Shown: one piece after another, positions 1 to 8,375 of the stretch | Numbering within the stretch: the stretch's first letter is position 1 | Layout: every line of letters begins with the position of its first letter | Source of the DNA: JBCBWG01 sp038523925 | GTDB taxonomy: Bacteria > Pseudomonadota > Alphaproteobacteria > Rhizobiales > Hyphomicrobiaceae | Reading direction: 5' to 3' | DNA length: 64,000 bases | NCBI GenBank assembly: GCA_038523925.1 | Contig: JBCBIY010000001.1 | Location: 248,001-312,000, forward strand | Program-made: the position numbers and the translations under genes | The notes under the pieces: model-generated | Seen by the model: only the letters and a program-made list of their open reading frames with translations | What the model was told of the DNA's origin: nothing | Databases searched by the model: none

Positions 1-777
1 GCGTTTGCCGTCGCCCTCCTGATCGGCGCCCTCAATGGCTATCTCGTCATCAAGACGGGCTTGCCGTCCTTTATCGTGACGCTGGCCTTTCTTTACATTC
101 TGCGCGGCCTCACAATCTTCGCGTCCATCGCGACGACCCGGAAGACGATCATCGGCGGCGTCTCGGACCGGATCGATGGCGACCCAATTGCCTGGATGTT
201 CGGCGGCAAGATCCTGACGGGCTTCTTCCAGTGGCTCGCCGACATCGGATTAATCGAGAAGTTCGTCGCGGGCACGCGGGCCGGACAACCCGTCGTCGAG
301 GGCATCCCGATGCTGATGGTCTGGGCGCTCATCCTCATCATCTTTGGCCATTGGCTGCTGACGCGGACGAAGTTCGGCAACTGGATCTATGCCGCCGGCG
401 GGGATGCGAACGCCGCGCGCTATGTCGGCGTGCCGGTCAATCGCGTGAAGATCCTGATGTTCATGTTCTCAGCGTTCTGCGCGACCGTATTTGCAACCTG
501 CCAGGTGATGGAGTTTGGATCCGCGGCCGCTGACCGTGGCCTGCTGAAGGAATTCGAGGCAATCATCTCGGTCGTCATCGGTGGCGCATTGCTCACCGGT
601 GGCTACGGATCGGTCATTGGCGCCGCGCTCGGCGCGCTCATCTTCGGCGTCGTCCAACAGGGGCTATTCTTTGCCGGTGTGGAAAGCTCGCTGTTCCGCG
701 TGTTCCTCGGCGTGATCCTCCTGCTGGCGGTGATCCTCAACACGCACATCCGCCGCATCATCACGGGGGAGCGCTGA
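1..777 (+). CDS. Sugar ABC transporter permease, RbsC/BPD_transp_2 type (5' end outside window)
   Basis: The reading frame is open from base 1 and ends with TGA at 775-777, so about 258 C-terminal residues are visible and the true start lies upstream. The protein is almost wholly hydrophobic with several membrane segments. It carries the glycine-rich stretch GGYGSVIGAALGALIFG near the C-terminus that is typical of ribose, xylose and inositol permeases. The next gene, its ATPase, starts one base after the stop, so the two are co-transcribed and probably translationally coupled. The periplasmic binding protein is expected upstream, outside the window. The dehydrogenase two genes on points to a polyol or sugar such as inositol, but the permease itself does not fix the substrate. 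Confidence 0.93.
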   Translation, partial: AFAVALLIGALNGYLVIKTGLPSFIVTLAFLYILRGLTIFASIATTRKTIIGGVSDRIDGDPIAWMFGGKILTGFFQWLADIGLIEKFVAGTRAGQPVVEGIPMLMVWALILIIFGHWLLTRTKFGNWIYAAGGDANAARYVGVPVNRVKILMFMFSAFCATVFATCQVMEFGSAAADRGLLKEFEAIISVVIGGALLTGGYGSVIGAALGALIFGVVQQGLFFAGVESSLFRVFLGVILLLAVILNTHIRRIITGER

Positions 778-778
778 G

Positions 779-1558
779 ATGTCCGACGCCATCATCGAGC
801 TCGTCGATATTGAGAAGACGTTCGGGCCAGTCATCGCGCTGAGCAGCGTGTCGCTCTCGGTGCGCGCCGGCGAATGCCATTGCCTGCTGGGCGACAACGG
901 CGCTGGCAAGTCGACCTTCATCAAGATCATGTCCGGCGTCCATCAGCCGACCCGCGGCGAGATCCGGATGGAGGGCAACAAGGTCCGGTTCGGGAGCCCG
1001 CGCGATGCGATGACCGCCGGCATCGCGACGGTCTATCAGGACCTGGCCATGATCCCGCTGATGTCGGTGACGCGCAATTTCTGGATGGGCCGCGAGCCGA
1101 CGAAGATGTTCGGCCCGTTCCGCATGATGGATTTTAAGACGGCCAACGACGTCGCCATGACTGAGATGGCGAAGATGGGCATCTATCTTCGCGAGCCTGG
1201 CCAAGCGGTCGGAACGCTCTCGGGCGGCGAGCGCCAAACGGTGGCGATCGCGCGCGCGGTCTACTTTGGCGCCAAGGTCCTGATCCTCGATGAGCCGACG
1301 TCCGCGCTCGGCGTCCGCCAGACATCGAACGTGCTGGCGACCGTCGACAAGGTGCGCAAGCAGGGCATCGGCGTCGTCTTCATCACGCACAACGTCCGTC
1401 ACGCCTTGGCCGTCGGCGATCGCTTCACGGTGCTCAATCGCGGCAAGACGCTTGGCACGGCGGCGCGTGGTGAGATTTCAGCCGAAGAGCTGCAGGATTT
1501 GATGGCGGGCGGACGCGAACTGGCCGATCTGGAATCGTCGCTCGGCGGGACCGTGTGA
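779..1558 (+). CDS. Sugar ABC transporter ATP-binding protein, short FrcA type
   Basis: This 259-residue protein is a single nucleotide-binding domain. Walker A (GDNGAGKST) is at residues 38-46, the signature LSGGERQ at 147-153 and Walker B (LILDEPTSALG) near 168-178. Most RbsA-type ATPases are about 500 residues with two fused domains. This one is half that size, as in the FrcA fructose importer of rhizobia, and so presumably works as a homodimer under the permease encoded just upstream. The ATG follows the permease stop by one base. The residue after Walker B is Gly rather than the usual Asp of the D-loop (SALG), a variant seen in this subfamily. Confidence 0.93.
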   Translation: MSDAIIELVDIEKTFGPVIALSSVSLSVRAGECHCLLGDNGAGKSTFIKIMSGVHQPTRGEIRMEGNKVRFGSPRDAMTAGIATVYQDLAMIPLMSVTRNFWMGREPTKMFGPFRMMDFKTANDVAMTEMAKMGIYLREPGQAVGTLSGGERQTVAIARAVYFGAKVLILDEPTSALGVRQTSNVLATVDKVRKQGIGVVFITHNVRHALAVGDRFTVLNRGKTLGTAARGEISAEELQDLMAGGRELADLESSLGGTV

Positions 1559-1580
1559 CCGCCCAACGCGGAGGCCGGAC

Positions 1581-2582
1581 ATGATCCGTATCGCATTGCT
1601 CGGTTGCGGGCGGATTGGCGCTGTGCACGCAGACACGATCGCGGCGCTGGAGGGCGCGTCCCTTGCCGTTGCCTACGATCCAATCGCAGGGGCTGCTGCC
1701 GCGGTCTCCGCGCGCCACGGCGTAGCGACCGCTGACAACGCGGCATCTGCGATTTCTGAGGCTGATGCTGTGCTGATCGCGACATCGACGGACACGCACG
1801 CCGACCTCATTGAAGAGAGCGTCAGAGCGGGCAAGGCGGTCTTCTGCGAGAAGCCGATTGATCTCGACCTCGCACGTGTGCGCCAGTGCGGCCACAACAT
1901 CGCCGGCATGGGCGTGCCCGTGCAGGTCGGCTTCAACCGCCGCTTTGATGCGAGCCACCGTGCGTTGCGCGATGCGGTGGCAGCAGGCGACATCGGCACG
2001 CTCTATCAGGTCGTGATCACGTCTCGCGATCCGTCACCGCCACCGGAAGATTACGTGATGCGGTCCGGCGGGCTGTTCCGCGACATGACCATCCACGACT
2101 TCGATCTCGCGCGATTTGTGCTGGGCGACGAGCCGGTCGAGGTCTTGGCGGTCGGCGATGCCTCAGTCGATCCCGGCCTTGCTGACCGGGCCGGCGATAT
2201 CGACACCGCAATGGTCATCCTGCGCACTGCCGATGGCCGCCAGTGCCACATCAACAACTGCCGGAAGGCTGCCTATGGCTACGACCAGCGCGTCGAAGCG
2301 CACGGCGCGAACGGCATGCTGATCTCTGGCAATCAGCGGCCGACCGCACTTGAGAAACATACAGGCGACGCCACCGGGATCGCGGACCCGTACCAGGCGT
2401 TCTTCATCGAGCGCTACAAGGCCTCGTTCGCCGCGGAACTTGCCTCGTTCGTGTCGGCGGTCCGCAGTGGCGGCACGCCTGAGGTTGGCTTTGCGGATGG
2501 CGAACGCGCGCTGGTCCTCGCCGAATGCGCGATCCGCTCGATGGCGGAGAAGCGCACCGTCCGTGTCGACGAATTCGCTTAG
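1581..2582 (+). CDS. Gfo/Idh/MocA oxidoreductase, inositol 2-dehydrogenase-like
   Basis: This 333-residue NAD(P)-dependent dehydrogenase has an N-terminal Rossmann motif GCGRIGAVHADT (8-19), the family motif CEKPID around residues 89-94 and the segment FRDMTIHDFDLARF (166-179). By position, Lys91, Asp168 and His172 match the catalytic Lys/Asp/His set of inositol dehydrogenase IolG. The length fits the family. It lies 22 bases after the ABC ATPase gene in the same orientation, so it probably oxidises the imported polyol or sugar to the keto form. The substrate could be myo-inositol, scyllo-inositol or another cyclitol or sugar, because the family is broad. Its last codons overlap by four bases with the convergent DUF4387 gene, leaving no room for a terminator. 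Confidence 0.88.
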   Translation: MIRIALLGCGRIGAVHADTIAALEGASLAVAYDPIAGAAAAVSARHGVATADNAASAISEADAVLIATSTDTHADLIEESVRAGKAVFCEKPIDLDLARVRQCGHNIAGMGVPVQVGFNRRFDASHRALRDAVAAGDIGTLYQVVITSRDPSPPPEDYVMRSGGLFRDMTIHDFDLARFVLGDEPVEVLAVGDASVDPGLADRAGDIDTAMVILRTADGRQCHINNCRKAAYGYDQRVEAHGANGMLISGNQRPTALEKHTGDATGIADPYQAFFIERYKASFAAELASFVSAVRSGGTPEVGFADGERALVLAECAIRSMAEKRTVRVDEFA

Positions 2583-2884
2583 ATTTCCAAGTCCATGAGC
2601 GGCGCGTACTGCTGGCCTGAATACATGTCGCTCTCGCCGGGGTCGCCTTGCACGGATCGCCGTGGAAAGGAGAACTTGATCGCCCGCGCGTTTGGATGCG
2701 CGACGAGAATGATGTCGGCTTCCGGCACGCGGTACGTTTCTGCGACCCAGGCTTTCGTGACGACGCCCGCTGCGGCGGCGCGCTCGTAGTCGGTGTCGGT
2801 TGCAAACATGATGTCGAAGGTGACCCAGAACGGGCCGGCATTCTTCGAGCGGATCAGTTTCGCGAGATCGGCAAGCCGGGTCAT
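2579..2884 (-). CDS. DUF4387 family protein (AtuA partner)
   Basis: This small protein of about 101 residues begins MTRLADLAKLIRSKNAGPFW and continues through TFDIMFATDTDYERA. That pattern matches the DUF4387 family, which usually sits right after DUF1446/AtuA genes or is fused to them. I chose the ATG at 2884 because it overlaps the TGA of the upstream AtuA-like gene in an ATGA arrangement; the longer open frame to 3034 has no ATG and runs antisense through the AtuA coding sequence. No catalytic residues are assigned for the family. The tight coupling suggests a small subunit or accessory domain of the AtuA-like protein. The stop overlaps the end of the convergent dehydrogenase gene. Confidence 0.85.
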   Translation of the reverse strand: MTRLADLAKLIRSKNAGPFWVTFDIMFATDTDYERAAAAGVVTKAWVAETYRVPEADIILVAHPNARAIKFSFPRRSVQGDPGESDMYSGQQYAPLMDLEI

Positions 2885-4269
2885 GCTGCCCCCACCACTT
2901 CGGATTTGAACCGGACGAGCTCCAGCGGGTCGACGTCTTGCACCACATGGTGCAGGGCAAAGCGCCAGGCTTTGCCGCGATCGATCTCGGGCGGCGAGAA
3001 CGGGTAGGCGATGCCGGAGATAAACCCGTCCCACTCGGCGATTGGCCAGTGCGAGGCGACATGGGCGACAAACCGGGCTGTGTCGTTGGCAATCGCCTGC
3101 GTTGGCGCGGTGACGGTGAACATGACGCCGACTTCGCTTGCCGGGACCGGCGCGGGTTCATCGTCGCCCATGACGGCATCACGCCCATAAATCTTGATGT
3201 CGAGGAGCAGGCGGTCGCCGAGCTTAAGGCCCGTCAACTCCTCCGCCCGCTCGGCAAAGAACGCGCGCATCTCGGCGAACCAGGGATCAAGCTGCTTAAT
3301 AATCAGCGGATCGCGAATGCCGCCGATAACGACGGTCTGATAGCCGACCGGGACGGCACCTTCGAGCTTCAGCGTGTAGGGCTCGTGGCGGAAGGTCGAG
3401 CCTTCGACGCGTGTGGTGCGGGCATCGAGCTGCGTATAACGCGCGGCAGTTGTGTCGAGCGTGCCCGCCGGTTCGCGGATGAGAAACGGATCGGCGTTCT
3501 CATACAACGTGTGGGCTGCGATCCCGAGCGGCGTGGCAATCGCATCGTCAGCGGCGGGCTCGATCGAGAAGCCGGTCTCGTCGATCACTGCCAGCATGCC
3601 GTCCGCGCGCGAAACACTTGAACAGACAGCGCCGCACTCAATCGTCTTGGCGCAATGCCAGACGGGCCCTGGCGGCAGGCCCCGCATCAGCGGCAGGGCT
3701 GCGAACAGTGCGGTGTCTGACGCGCGGCCGGTGAGAATGACATCGGCGCCATCGGTAAGCGCCGCCTGGATCGGCTCGGCGCCCATCATGGCGACGACAT
3801 GATCGCAACCGCGGAACGTCTCGGCCGTCACGTCCGGCGCGCCGGGCAGGGGCGCGATGCCGCCGGCGGCCCAGCGTTCGGCCAGTTGCGCACCGTCTTG
3901 CTCGGAGTAGATGCAGGTGAGCTTGAATGTGAGACCGGTCTCCGACGCGATGCGGCGCGCGATGTCAGCGGTCCAGTCGACGCCGCTATCGGTGCCGGCG
4001 GTTCCGCACGACCCGATGATGAGGGGCACGCCGAGTTGGTCGCGCGCTTTGAGGAGCCGCGAAAGGTCACGATAGATCGCGGCGTCCGACATCTTCGGGA
4101 TGGCGCCGCCGAGGTGGCTCGGGCCGCTGTCGGTGGAGCCCGCATCGCACGCGATTACGTCAGGCTGCCACTCGATCGCGCGGGCAAGTGAGGCATCGAG
4201 GAAGCCCATGCCGAGCGCGCCGGTCGGGGCGAAGACCTTTACGGGGCCTGCTTCTCCATCGAACGCCAT
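2881..4269 (-). CDS. AtuA family protein (DUF1446)
   Basis: This protein of 462 residues has the family hallmarks near its N-terminus: ACDAGSTDSGPSHLG, and later IIGSCGTAGTDSG. AtuA was named from acyclic terpene (citronellol/geraniol) utilisation in Pseudomonas, but the reaction is not established. I chose the ATG at 4269 because GGGAGG lies about eight bases upstream; the longer frame starts with TTG at 4284. The C-terminal domain found in longer AtuA proteins is encoded separately by the overlapping downstream DUF4387 gene. Upstream on the same strand lies a complete TctABC importer. No other terpene genes (acyl-CoA carboxylase, AtuB-H) are present, so a carboxylic-acid substrate brought in by TctABC is more likely here than a terpene. 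Confidence 0.88.
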   Translation of the reverse strand: MAFDGEAGPVKVFAPTGALGMGFLDASLARAIEWQPDVIACDAGSTDSGPSHLGGAIPKMSDAAIYRDLSRLLKARDQLGVPLIIGSCGTAGTDSGVDWTADIARRIASETGLTFKLTCIYSEQDGAQLAERWAAGGIAPLPGAPDVTAETFRGCDHVVAMMGAEPIQAALTDGADVILTGRASDTALFAALPLMRGLPPGPVWHCAKTIECGAVCSSVSRADGMLAVIDETGFSIEPAADDAIATPLGIAAHTLYENADPFLIREPAGTLDTTAARYTQLDARTTRVEGSTFRHEPYTLKLEGAVPVGYQTVVIGGIRDPLIIKQLDPWFAEMRAFFAERAEELTGLKLGDRLLLDIKIYGRDAVMGDDEPAPVPASEVGVMFTVTAPTQAIANDTARFVAHVASHWPIAEWDGFISGIAYPFSPPEIDRGKAWRFALHHVVQDVDPLELVRFKSEVVGAA

Positions 4270-4287
4270 AGGTTCGCCTCCCAAGAC

Positions 4288-5814
4288 CTAGTCGCCAAGC
4301 GCGACGCCGGCGCGTTTCGCAGCCGCCCGCTGCCGGCGATAGGCCGGCAGCACGATGAGCAAGATGCCGACGATCAACATGCCGAGTGTCATCGGCCGCT
4401 CCCACATGAAGCTGACGCCGTCTGTGAGGTTCACCGCGCGGGCAAAGTTGTTCTCCATCATGCCACCGAGGATGAACCCGATGAGCAGCGGTGCGACGGG
4501 GTAGTCGGCAAAGCGCAGGATGGTGGCACCGGCGCCGAGGCCGACGAGCAGCAGCAACTCCGTCGCGTTGTTCTGGCCGATATAGGCGCCCATCAGCGTG
4601 AAGAAGAGAATGAACGGAATCAGGTAGTTGCGCGGGACGGCCAGGAGCTTTGCGATGTAGGGGATGAGCGGCAGGTTGAGCACGAGAAGTACGACGTTGC
4701 CGATGTACATCGAGACGATGACCGACCAGAAGATTTCCGGCCGGTCGATCATCAGGCGCGGGCCCGGCGCGACGTTGAGCGCAAGCAGCGCACCAAGCAG
4801 GATCGCAGTCGTGCCCGAACCCGGAATGCCGAGCGTCAGCAGCGGCACGAACGAGCCGGTGCAGGCCGCGTTGTTGGCCGCTTCGGGCGCTGCGAGACCC
4901 TTGATTGAACCCTTGCCGAACTCGTCCTGCTCTTTGCCTTTCGCAATGTTGCGCTCGACGGCGTAGCCCAGGAACGACGCGATCGTCGCGCCTGCGCCGG
5001 GAAGCACGCCGATCAGGAAGCCCTGGACGGACTGGCGCGCGATGACGGGCGTGATCTTGCGCGCTTCGTCTTTCGTGATGCGAAGGTCTTTGATCTCGCT
5101 GGTGCCGCCATCGCCGGAACCCGATTTTGACCGGTTGGGATCGAGTACGAGGAACAACGCTTCGGGAAGCGCGAACAGCGCCATGGCAAGCGTGATAAAT
5201 CCGATGCCGCTCTGCAGGTCCTGTATGCCAAGCGTATAGCGCGGCGCGTTGAAGAGCGCGCTTTCACCGACGGTGGCGAGCATGAGCCCGAGCACGGTCA
5301 TCATCAGCGCTTTCGCGACCTGACCGGTGCCGGCAAACGCGGCGATCGCCGATAGGCCGACGACCATCAGCGCAAAGTATTCAGCCGAGTGAAACAGGAG
5401 CGCGAAGGAGGCAAGCGCCGGTGCAAAGCCCATCAGCAGGATCGCGCCGACGGTGCCGCCGGCGAAAGAGGCGATGGCCGCAATCGTGAGGGCTTTGCCG
5501 GCCTTGCCCTGACGGGCCATCGGGTAGCCGTCGAACGAGGTTGCGACGGTGCCCGCGACCCCCGGCGCGTTGATCAGAATTGAGGACGTTGAGCCGCCGA
5601 AGATCGCGCCGTAGTAGACGCCGGCGAGCAGAATGAGGGCTGCCGACGGATCGCCGATCTTGATCGCGACCGGGATCATGATCGCGATAATCGACATCGG
5701 CCCGAGGCCCGGCAGCATGCCGATGAACGTGCCAAGCAGGCAGCCCGCCATTACCATGAAAAGGTTCTGGATCGACAGCGCGGTCGACAGTCCGATCCAA
5801 ACACCTTCAAGCAT
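4288..5814 (-). CDS. tctA: Tripartite tricarboxylate transporter large permease TctA
   Basis: This is a 508-residue integral membrane protein with about a dozen hydrophobic segments. Its N-terminal pattern includes GTFIGMLPGLGPM and GSTSSILINAPGVAGTVATS, characteristic of the TctA family; the repeat half has GVLPGAGATIASFLGY and GIPGSGTTAILLGALL. It is the large channel subunit of a TTT-type secondary importer driven by an ion gradient. The ATG at 5814 follows tctB after a short gap. The family's usual three-gene set is complete here in the order tctC, tctB, tctA. The transporter probably feeds the downstream AtuA/DUF4387 pair with an organic acid of unknown identity. Confidence 0.96.
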   Translation of the reverse strand: MLEGVWIGLSTALSIQNLFMVMAGCLLGTFIGMLPGLGPMSIIAIMIPVAIKIGDPSAALILLAGVYYGAIFGGSTSSILINAPGVAGTVATSFDGYPMARQGKAGKALTIAAIASFAGGTVGAILLMGFAPALASFALLFHSAEYFALMVVGLSAIAAFAGTGQVAKALMMTVLGLMLATVGESALFNAPRYTLGIQDLQSGIGFITLAMALFALPEALFLVLDPNRSKSGSGDGGTSEIKDLRITKDEARKITPVIARQSVQGFLIGVLPGAGATIASFLGYAVERNIAKGKEQDEFGKGSIKGLAAPEAANNAACTGSFVPLLTLGIPGSGTTAILLGALLALNVAPGPRLMIDRPEIFWSVIVSMYIGNVVLLVLNLPLIPYIAKLLAVPRNYLIPFILFFTLMGAYIGQNNATELLLLVGLGAGATILRFADYPVAPLLIGFILGGMMENNFARAVNLTDGVSFMWERPMTLGMLIVGILLIVLPAYRRQRAAAKRAGVALGD

Positions 5815-5846
5815 GCGCGCGTTTCCTTCGAGCGGGCGTCACAGCA

Positions 5847-6329
5847 TCAGCTCTCGATGAACCAGGGCCAGGGGCGAAGCACAATCTCGAGGAGTTCCTC
5901 CACGAGATACCAGACGACGAACGAGGCGATGACCGCGATGGCGACGAGCCGGATGACTTTTCGTTCGCCGAGCAGGATCGCGCAGCCCACGATGAAGAGC
6001 GACGTGGCGGCAATGAATCCAAGCGGGCGGAGAAGCAGGGCATAGGCGACCATCGCGCCAAGCAACGCGACCGCCTGGATGACGTTCGGGGCCTTCAGCC
6101 CGTCGGGCACCTGTTGCTTGGGCTCATCGCCCGGCGCGCGGCCGCCGAAGATGACGAACGACGCGCAGATCGCGCCAACGACGGACAGTGCCTTCGGCAG
6201 CGTGTTTGGCAGGAACGACATGTTGAGTTCGAACGGCAGCAGGTCGTTCTGCATCGTCACGAACGCGGTGTAGCCGTAGGCCACGCAGAACGCGAGGAAG
6301 AGAACGGCGATCCCGCGCTCGAGGGTCAT
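5847..6329 (-). CDS. tctB: Tripartite tricarboxylate transporter small permease TctB
   Basis: This 160-residue membrane protein has four predicted transmembrane segments. The first begins near the N-terminus (GIAVLFLAFCVAYGY) and the last pair contains VVWYLVEELLEIVL followed by the short end PWPWFIES. Size, topology and position between tctC and tctA identify the small, poorly conserved subunit of the TTT family. The start is ATG at 6329. A strong stem-loop without a U-tract lies in the 79-base gap between tctC and this gene, and probably sets lower expression of the permease subunits than of the binding protein. Confidence 0.92.
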   Translation of the reverse strand: MTLERGIAVLFLAFCVAYGYTAFVTMQNDLLPFELNMSFLPNTLPKALSVVGAICASFVIFGGRAPGDEPKQQVPDGLKAPNVIQAVALLGAMVAYALLLRPLGFIAATSLFIVGCAILLGERKVIRLVAIAVIASFVVWYLVEELLEIVLRPWPWFIES

Positions 6330-6369
6330 GGTGTCTGGCCTGCCTGCGTTCGAAGACGAGGAGAGAGGA

Positions 6370-6399
6370 GGCAGGGCCGCTGATCGCAGCGGCCCTGCC
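6370..6399 (-). terminator. Strong stem-loop between tctC and tctB, no U-tract
   Basis: A perfect 13-bp inverted repeat (GGCAGGGCCGCTG at 6370-6382, its complement at 6387-6399) surrounds an ATCG loop. It lies just after the tctC stop and before tctB on the minus strand. No run of T follows on that strand, so it is more likely a 3' stabiliser or partial attenuator than a full terminator. Three comparable elements occur elsewhere in this window. Confidence 0.75.
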
Positions 6400-6408
6400 C
6401 GTGTCGGT

Positions 6409-7392
6409 TCAGCTCTTGAGGAAGCCGAGTTCCACCATCAGCGACTTGATCGTGCCTTCCTGCTTTTCGAGGAAGGAGACGAAGGCATCGCCCGAGTTGT
6501 GGATGTTGACCCAGCCATTACGCTTGCGGACCTCTTCCCACTCAGACGTTTTGTACATCGCCTCGATCACCTTGCGGTATGCGTCTGCCTTCTCTTTCGG
6601 CAGGCCAGGCGCCGCAAAGAACCCGCGCCAGTTCACGAACTCAGCGTCGTAGCCCTGCTCTTTGAGGGTTGGCGCATCGGGAAGTGCGTCGACACGCTCG
6701 GGCGACGTGACGCCGATGACGCGCATCTTGCCGGCCTTGGCGAGTGCGACGGCTTCTGAGAAGCCTGTCGAGCCAACTTTGACTTCGCCTGAGAGCAGCG
6801 CTGCGTTCAGCTTGCCGCCTGCGTCGTAAGGAATGTACTTCACCTTCGTCGGGTCAGCGCCGGCTGACTTGAAGGCCATGGCTGCCACCAGGTGGTCCAT
6901 GCCGCCCGGCACCGAGCCGCCGCCGACGGACACCGACTTCGGGTCCTTTTTGTACATCTCGACGAGCTGCTTGAAGCTTTTGATCTCGCTGTCAGCCGGC
7001 ACGATCATGGCGGCGTAGTCGCCGATGGTGCCAGCGATCATCGTGAGATCGCGGAAGTTGTGCGGGAAGCGGCCGACGAGCGAGCGGATCACGATCGGCG
7101 TCGAGTTCACCATCAAGGTGCCTTCGCTCGATTTCGCGTTCTCGATCAGGTAGCCGATCGCCTTGCCGCCGCCGCCGCCGGACATGTTTTCATACGACGC
7201 CGAGCCGACGAGGCCGGACTTGGTGAGCGCTTCACCCGTCCCGCGCGCCGTCCCGTCCCAGCCGCCACCGGCACCGCCGGGGATCAGGAAGTGAATTTTG
7301 TCGACCATCTTGTCTGCGGCGTGGGCCGGGGCAAAGGCTGCCATAGCCGCAAGCGCGCCGGCGGCCGCCGTCAAACGTCCAATTCGAAACAT
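6409..7392 (-). CDS. tctC: Tripartite tricarboxylate transporter substrate-binding protein TctC (Bug family)
   Basis: This 327-residue protein has a Sec signal peptide (about residues 1-25, ending PAHA), followed by the Bug-family motif IHFLIPGGAGGGWDGTARG and the later NSTPIVIRSL and GGGSVPGGMDHL segments. It captures the organic acid in the periplasm for TctAB. The ATG at 7392 has AGGAG about nine bases upstream. It is first in the tctCBA-AtuA-DUF4387 operon and is transcribed divergently from the TRAP genes. The glycine-rich GGAGGGWD stretch sits where Bug proteins bind the carboxylate through backbone amides and water, which supports a carboxylate ligand without identifying it. Confidence 0.95.
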   Translation of the reverse strand: MFRIGRLTAAAGALAAMAAFAPAHAADKMVDKIHFLIPGGAGGGWDGTARGTGEALTKSGLVGSASYENMSGGGGGKAIGYLIENAKSSEGTLMVNSTPIVIRSLVGRFPHNFRDLTMIAGTIGDYAAMIVPADSEIKSFKQLVEMYKKDPKSVSVGGGSVPGGMDHLVAAMAFKSAGADPTKVKYIPYDAGGKLNAALLSGEVKVGSTGFSEAVALAKAGKMRVIGVTSPERVDALPDAPTLKEQGYDAEFVNWRGFFAAPGLPKEKADAYRKVIEAMYKTSEWEEVRKRNGWVNIHNSGDAFVSFLEKQEGTIKSLMVELGFLKS

Positions 7393-7766
7393 AAGTGCGT
7401 CTCCTATCCTGCACTGCGGGTGGAGCCGTGACGGATCACGGCGCGCAGCCGCAAGCGACCTTCACCAGGAGTGCAGACACGGACCGAGGGGAAGAGCCGG
7501 TTGGGGCTCCCGTCGCAGCAGATCGCGATGACGTTTCCTCCGGCCGGGCGCACTTCTTTTGCGAAGCATCGTTGACGGCCATGCTGCCAGTATCTCGCGT
7601 CGCGAGACGAAGCGTGTCAATCGATAATGCCGCCTGAGCGTATGCAACGCTCTGGAACCGGTATCCCTCAATCGTTCGCCTTGGTTGACTTGGCTCAGAA
7701 AGCCACCAAGCGTGCGGTCGATTTCAAGCCGGCGCTCAAGACGTCGGCTGCGAGGAAACGATCGGG
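7393..7766. other. Divergent intergenic region between tctC and the TRAP operon
   Basis: These 374 bases must hold the promoters of both transporter operons. No ORF here looks coding; the frames that run through it have no family resemblance. Visible elements are an inverted repeat GCCGTG-N6-CACGGC (7425-7442) in the tctC 5' leader and a 15-bp palindrome at 7593-7607, listed separately. I could not identify convincing -35/-10 pairs or a sigma-54 site. Confidence 0.6.
7593..7607. promoter_or_regulatory. Operator-like palindrome between divergent transporter operons
   Basis: TCTCGCG-T-CGCGAGA is a perfect 7+1+7 palindrome near the middle of the divergent intergenic region. Its position suits a repressor controlling tctC, the TRAP genes or both. 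The odd spacing and CG-rich arms would fit a GntR- or LacI-type operator, but no such regulator gene is in the window, so this is an inference from symmetry and position only. Confidence 0.35.
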
Positions 7767-8375
7767 ATGGGGGTGCCTTTGGCCGAGGCGCTGCTGCTGC
7801 CGTTGCGCGGTCTCTCCACCGTGAACGAATGGGTCTTGCGGGTCGCGAGCACTATCGCGTGGATTTCGCTCGCGATCATGGTGGTCATCGTCCTCGTCCA
7901 GGTGGTCTTTCGTTACGCGTTCAACGCGGCCCTGCCGTGGCCTGACGAGGCTGCCCGCTTCTGCATGCTCTGGATGACGGGCCTGATCGCGCCGCTTGCC
8001 TACCGCACCGGCAACTTCGTCGCGATCGACACGCTGCATGCGGGCCTTCCCAAAGCCGCAGCGCATGTGCTCTCGCTCGTCCTGCTGACGCTCTCGGCAA
8101 TCGTCCTCTGGTTCGGCATCTTTTACGGCTGGAAGCATACGTTTGGCTTCGGCGGCAATTTCAACTCGTCATCTCTGTATGTGCCGCTCGGCTGGTTTGG
8201 CGGCGAAACCATTCAGGTCAAGCTCCGGTATATGTACGGCTCACTGCTGACCGGCCTTGTCCTGATGATGTCAGTCAACATCGAACTGATCCTGCGCGAG
8301 CTCGTTGGCCTCGTCGCGCCCGCCGCCAAGCAGCCGAAGGTCCAGGGCCTCAACGCACCGGTGGACGTCCAATAA
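7767..8375 (+). CDS. dctQ: TRAP transporter small permease (DctQ type)
   Basis: This 202-residue protein has four membrane segments and the DctQ hallmark sequence VFRYAFNAALPWPDEAARFC, followed by LWMTGLIAPLAYRTG. It is the small membrane subunit of a TRAP importer, which uses a sodium or proton gradient. The ATG at 7767 is the first plausible start; no strong ribosome-binding site is visible, so a nearby alternative cannot be excluded. Its stop overlaps the start of the large permease gene in a TAATG arrangement. It opens a plus-strand gene group that leads into a sugar kinase, aldolase and isomerase cluster. Confidence 0.93.
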   Translation: MGVPLAEALLLPLRGLSTVNEWVLRVASTIAWISLAIMVVIVLVQVVFRYAFNAALPWPDEAARFCMLWMTGLIAPLAYRTGNFVAIDTLHAGLPKAAAHVLSLVLLTLSAIVLWFGIFYGWKHTFGFGGNFNSSSLYVPLGWFGGETIQVKLRYMYGSLLTGLVLMMSVNIELILRELVGLVAPAAKQPKVQGLNAPVDVQ

